64,000 nucleotides of DNA, taken from the NCBI GenBank assembly GCA_038257535.1, contig JBBSJE010000005.1, positions 9,443-73,442 on the forward strand, read 5' to 3'. Below the pieces are notes generated by a model. The model was not told the DNA's origin. It was given only the letters and a program-made list of their open reading frames with translations, and did no database searches. Positions within the stretch are counted from its first letter, which is position 1. Each line of letters opens with the position of its first letter. The translations under genes were made by a program, and so were the position numbers. The stretch is from JAGTJU01 sp038257535. Its GTDB lineage: Bacteria; Myxococcota_A; Polyangia; Fen-1088. Shown piece after piece: positions 61,657 to 64,000 of this stretch.

Positions 61657-62187
61657 CTACGGCGGCAGCACCTTCATATCCCCTGCCATCATCAACAACG
61701 ACAAGGCCGTCCATGACTTCTGATAGTAGATGGTGCCATTGGTCAGCTCTTCTGTTGCCACCCGTGTCCACGCTTCGTTCAACTGCGACTTGTACTTGGG
61801 ATCGCTCATAAACGCGACACCCGCTGGCCCCACAAAAGATGCGGCTTGCCTATCAGCGTCTGGCCGTTCGGGGTGTGGCGTGCCGTCGAGATTGTAGCCA
61901 TCTTTAATGTGGGCAACGCCCACGCCTGCATAGAACGTAGCGATTTTGTCTAGGTAGGCCTTGGCCCGCGGCTCTTTAAACCAACAGTAATCTTGGCCGA
62001 TGCGAAAGGGCGTGCGCGTGGAGTCGTTTTGGAAGTGCGTGGGGGCGCCGGCGTATGCCGCAACGGTTTCGCCGCGCGAATTTGACCATGCGGGCACAAG
62101 GCCGTTGTTCTTGTTGCCCAGCATGTCGTTGAGCGTGAGATCCAAGACCGCGTAGGAGCCATCGATAACCGCGTTCCATTCGTCCAC
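61657..62187 (-). pseudogene. 3' half of a GH8-family glycoside hydrolase
   Basis: The frame shows GH8 (endoglucanase-type) features of the C-terminal half: RTPFRIGQDYCWFKEPRAKAYLD, and LVPAWSNSRGE before it. A full catalytic domain has about 330 residues or more, but here only about 180 remain. The frame is closed upstream by TGA near 62238, and there is no signal peptide or N-terminal catalytic part. The 5' end abuts the start of a TSP3 fragment on the other strand, so rearrangement has removed the front of the gene. Confidence 0.65.
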
Positions 62188-62204
62188 CTTGCCTGAGACT
62201 TCGG

Positions 62205-62546
62205 TTGGTAGCTCTCGTAGACAATTGCCCCACCGTTTTCAACCCTGACCAATTGGACATAAACAATGACGGCATTGGCGACGCCTGCCAAGACCAAGAC
62301 GGCGACGGCGTCATCAACGCTTGCGACGCCTGCGTGAACGAACCGGCTTCCACCGGCTGCCCAGCGCCCGTCATGCCACCCTCCGGTGGTGTGCCTGGCG
62401 GAGCGCCGCCCACCAACGACGGCGACGTATCCGGCAACGGAGGTTGCAACTGCAACTTCGCTTCCGGAAGGTCCGCCGCGGGCGGCGGTCTTTTGCCGCT
62501 GGCCTATGGCTTCATGCTGTGGTTGCGCCGCCGTCGCATACTCTAA
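62205..62546 (+). pseudogene. C-terminal TSP3-repeat fragment with MYXO-CTERM-like anchor
   Basis: A calcium-binding TSP3-type run (DNCPTVFNPDQLDINNDGIG, then CQDQDGDGVINACDAC) is followed by a Gly/Pro spacer and an anchor with GGCNCNFA, a hydrophobic stretch (GGGLLPLAYGFMLWL) and RRRR at the end. The latter is typical of MYXO-CTERM sorting sequences. No signal peptide or upstream domain is joined. It looks like the tail of a secreted enzyme whose front is lost or displaced, perhaps the GH8 fragment on the opposite strand. Confidence 0.65.
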
Positions 62547-62573
62547 GGCCTGCAGCCGCCGCGGTTTCGTCCC

Positions 62574-62939
62574 TCACGAAAGATTGATCGCGGTGGCTAT
62601 ACGCTCAAGCTGGTTGTTCGAGAACACGTTGTGGCCAACATGCAACCCTGCGACGTCATCATAAACGTTGATCCCAATCGGCCTGAGGTCCAACTTGAGG
62701 TGGACGACGTCCTCCTTGATCTGCGTTGCGATGGCCAATGCCATGTCACCCTTGAAAATTGAGAATGAAGTGTCGCTCCTAACAACTTGCTGAGGCTCAT
62801 CGTCAACGACGAGCGACAGCGGAATGTTGAGGATCACTTCAGGAGGAGACGAGCGGATTTGCAGAAGCGGCCCGCTTTTGAATCCAATCAAGTTCGTGCA
62901 ATCAACAAATCGATTCGATCCAAGAATTACCGTTGTCAT
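62574..62939 (-). CDS. Small protein, possible immunity factor, unknown family
   Basis: A 121-residue frame, MTTVILGSNRFVDCTNLIGF..., with a mixed alpha/beta composition (PEVILNIPLSLVVDDEPQQV, DVVHLKLDLRPIGINVYDD) and no signal peptide. It overlaps the upstream small gene by 4 bases, making it the third gene of the toxin operon starting at 63624. Immunity or an accessory role is inferred only from position. Confidence 0.6.
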   Translation of the reverse strand: MTTVILGSNRFVDCTNLIGFKSGPLLQIRSSPPEVILNIPLSLVVDDEPQQVVRSDTSFSIFKGDMALAIATQIKEDVVHLKLDLRPIGINVYDDVAGLHVGHNVFSNNQLERIATAINLS

Positions 62940-63223
62940 GCAGCTGTTTTCCAGTCTTTGATCGCGCCCTCAATGATCGGACGCTGCACCAACTGGGTCC
63001 GTTCGAATAGGCAGGTAGACAAAGGAACACTCACCCACTCCAAAACGTCCACTGGACTGACGGAGCGGTTATCCAAGAAAGTTCTTTCGTCCTCAGTAAG
63101 CAAATACCACAGTGGGTCCATGAGGTCCCGCAATGTGTCGGCGGCCGGAACGTTGTCGCCTTCAAGCGAAAGCATCAGTCGTTCCATTTCTAAGTAGCGA
63201 GCTAAGTTCTTGCTCAGGGCCAT
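62936..63223 (-). CDS. Small helical protein, possible immunity or antitoxin
   Basis: About 95 residues from ATG 63223 (an ATG at 63235 is also in frame). It is helix-rich and acidic (SKNLARYLEMERLMLSLEGD, TLRDLMDPLWYLLTEDERTF), without membrane segment. It overlaps the Tse2-like gene by 10 bases and the next gene by 4. Immediately following a toxin gene, it is the best candidate for the cognate neutraliser, but no family match is recognised. Confidence 0.6.
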   Translation of the reverse strand: MALSKNLARYLEMERLMLSLEGDNVPAADTLRDLMDPLWYLLTEDERTFLDNRSVSPVDVLEWVSVPLSTCLFERTQLVQRPIIEGAIKDWKTAA

Positions 63224-63624
63224 GCGGTTGTCCACTCTGGTCTCGTTGTTACCAGGTTGTTCTCGTAGACATCTAAAGGGACTTCGGCTGCAGGCTCTAT
63301 GAAAGCATGTCTTTCCTTAGCTTTCTTATCCAAGCGGAGCGCGAGAGCGTGGCTCCGTAGTAGATGCGGATCGAGCTGAAACACTTTGTCACTGGCATGC
63401 CCAGTGGAGCCCCTTCCCATGCCTCGCGGGCGGCGGTGATGAGGCAAGTTCCAAATAGATCCGGGGCTTACGGACAATCCGCCTGTACCGGGGGCGACAA
63501 ACCCTTCGTTGCTCACCTCGATATCGCGAACGCCTCCATCCTGTGTCCGAACACCAAGCTCTCTGGCGGTCTTGCCAACGCGCGGACGTCCATCGCTGTC
63601 GGCGACCATAGCCCTGTAAACCAT
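63214..63624 (-). CDS. Tse2-like ADP-ribosyltransferase toxin domain protein
   Basis: The 136-residue protein resembles Tse2-family toxins: an N-terminal YRAM strand with GLPxVG-like DGRPRVGKTARELGVR, then TGGLSVSPGSIWNLPHHRRP, DKVFQLDPHLL and the C-terminal HAFIEPAAEVPLDVYENNL and TRPEWTTAWP. These are the conserved patches I know for this family, which acts as intracellular toxins delivered by secretion systems or encoded as toxin-antitoxin modules. There is no trafficking domain here. The start is ATG 63624 or 63609. Assignment is by motif memory, so moderate. Confidence 0.6.
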   Translation of the reverse strand: MVYRAMVADSDGRPRVGKTARELGVRTQDGGVRDIEVSNEGFVAPGTGGLSVSPGSIWNLPHHRRPRGMGRGSTGHASDKVFQLDPHLLRSHALALRLDKKAKERHAFIEPAAEVPLDVYENNLVTTRPEWTTAWP

Positions 63625-63895
63625 TGGCTCAGTGTAACGCCAGAATCACTGTCCGACCACTCCCGTTGCGTATCCCGCTGGGCAAGGCGTCGTTTGGCCC
63701 GGCGCCGACACAGCTGGCGTAAGAGGGGGCTTAGAAGCCTGGACGCGTGAGGTGGCGCTTTTCGGGGGCTCGGACGGATGATGCCGGCATGGCCCGCTCT
63801 AACAAAGCAGGCGGATGCCGGCGTTTCCGCATGCCAGGGCAGTGCCTGCCGCTTGGGGACTAGACGCCCACCACCCCCTTGGTTAAGGTTCGCGG

Positions 63896-64000
63896 GTGAA
63901 GATCTCCACGCTTGTTCTGTTCGCCACCCTCCCGCTTTGCGCATGCATCAAACAAACGGCAGGCGGCTCGGCTGTGCCCCAAGATCGCCAGGATGTGGTG
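63896..64000 (+). CDS. Lipoprotein N-terminus, cut by the window edge
   Basis: A GTG at 63896 with AAGG a few bases upstream opens a lipoprotein signal (KISTLVLFATLPLCAC) followed by IKQTAGGSAVPQDRQDVV, still open at the window end. Family cannot be judged. The stretch from about 63625 to 63895 upstream holds no gene I can support, only a repeated GATGCCGGC. Confidence 0.55.
   Translation, partial: MKISTLVLFATLPLCACIKQTAGGSAVPQDRQDVV

Noticed and set aside
63513..63944. Minus-strand open frame upstream of the Tse2-like gene
   Set aside because: Different frame from the toxin, Arg/Pro/Ser-rich with no domain; reads as chance.

Overview
The window is a GC-rich chromosomal segment that most likely comes from a myxobacterium-like member of the Myxococcota. 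The evidence is a MYXO-CTERM-like C-terminus (end of 62205-62546), an AgmX/TonB-like surface protein, many lipoproteins with hydrophobic signal peptides, several histidine kinases, a diguanylate cyclase and a partner-switching module. It also has a polyunsaturated-fatty-acid (Pfa) type megasynthase of the myxobacterial layout, whose last protein ends in an acyltransferase domain. I see no rRNA, tRNA, CRISPR array, complete insertion sequence or prophage.

Layout. 1-3050: a REC-histidine kinase running off the left edge, then a metal-homeostasis set (CobW-type GTPase, SmtB/ArsR repressor with a palindromic operator on its start codon, and a duplicated His-rich protein). 3072-6962: a deoxyhypusine-synthase-family protein, a GH140-like glycosidase, two decayed genes and a short tandem repeat. 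7090-13734: envelope proteins, heme A synthase and a periplasmic-binding-like lipoprotein. 13817-17415: a small protein and the housekeeping genes proS, pyrF and rlmB. 17408-20854: a signalling module (ATPase, STAS, GGDEF) divergent from a membrane PP2C phosphatase. 20869-28876: a tightly coupled six-gene operon of two histidine kinases, FecR-like, beta-barrel and IPT proteins and an N-formylglutamate-amidohydrolase-like enzyme. 28933-35247: a flavin reductase, lipoproteins, acylphosphatase, acetyl-CoA synthetase and a membrane protein.

35436-43067: a DeoR-type regulator, the complete oleABCD operon for head-to-head long-chain olefin synthesis (all four genes overlap), and a pair of ArsA/Get3-like ATPases with complementary P-loop deviations. 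43080-44164 is a toxin-antitoxin-like XRE plus nucleotidyltransferase pair behind a 30-bp palindrome. 44217-56873 (minus strand) is the Pfa synthase: KS-MAT-ACP, KR-DH and KS-CLF-DH-DH-acyltransferase. The first two pieces look like one protein (about 2070 residues) split by a one-base shift in a C6 tract. Only one ACP is present, and no enoyl reductase (PfaD) or phosphopantetheinyl transferase lies in the window. A lipid synthase next to a machine that condenses two acyl chains suggests a joint route to (poly)unsaturated long-chain hydrocarbons; that link is inference.

56967-64000: a metzincin-TPR protein, an O-methyltransferase, an SPFH protein, then an accessory stretch with a VapBC pair, fragments of a GH8 enzyme and of a TSP3/MYXO-CTERM protein in head-to-head orientation, a Tse2-like toxin operon and the start of a lipoprotein.
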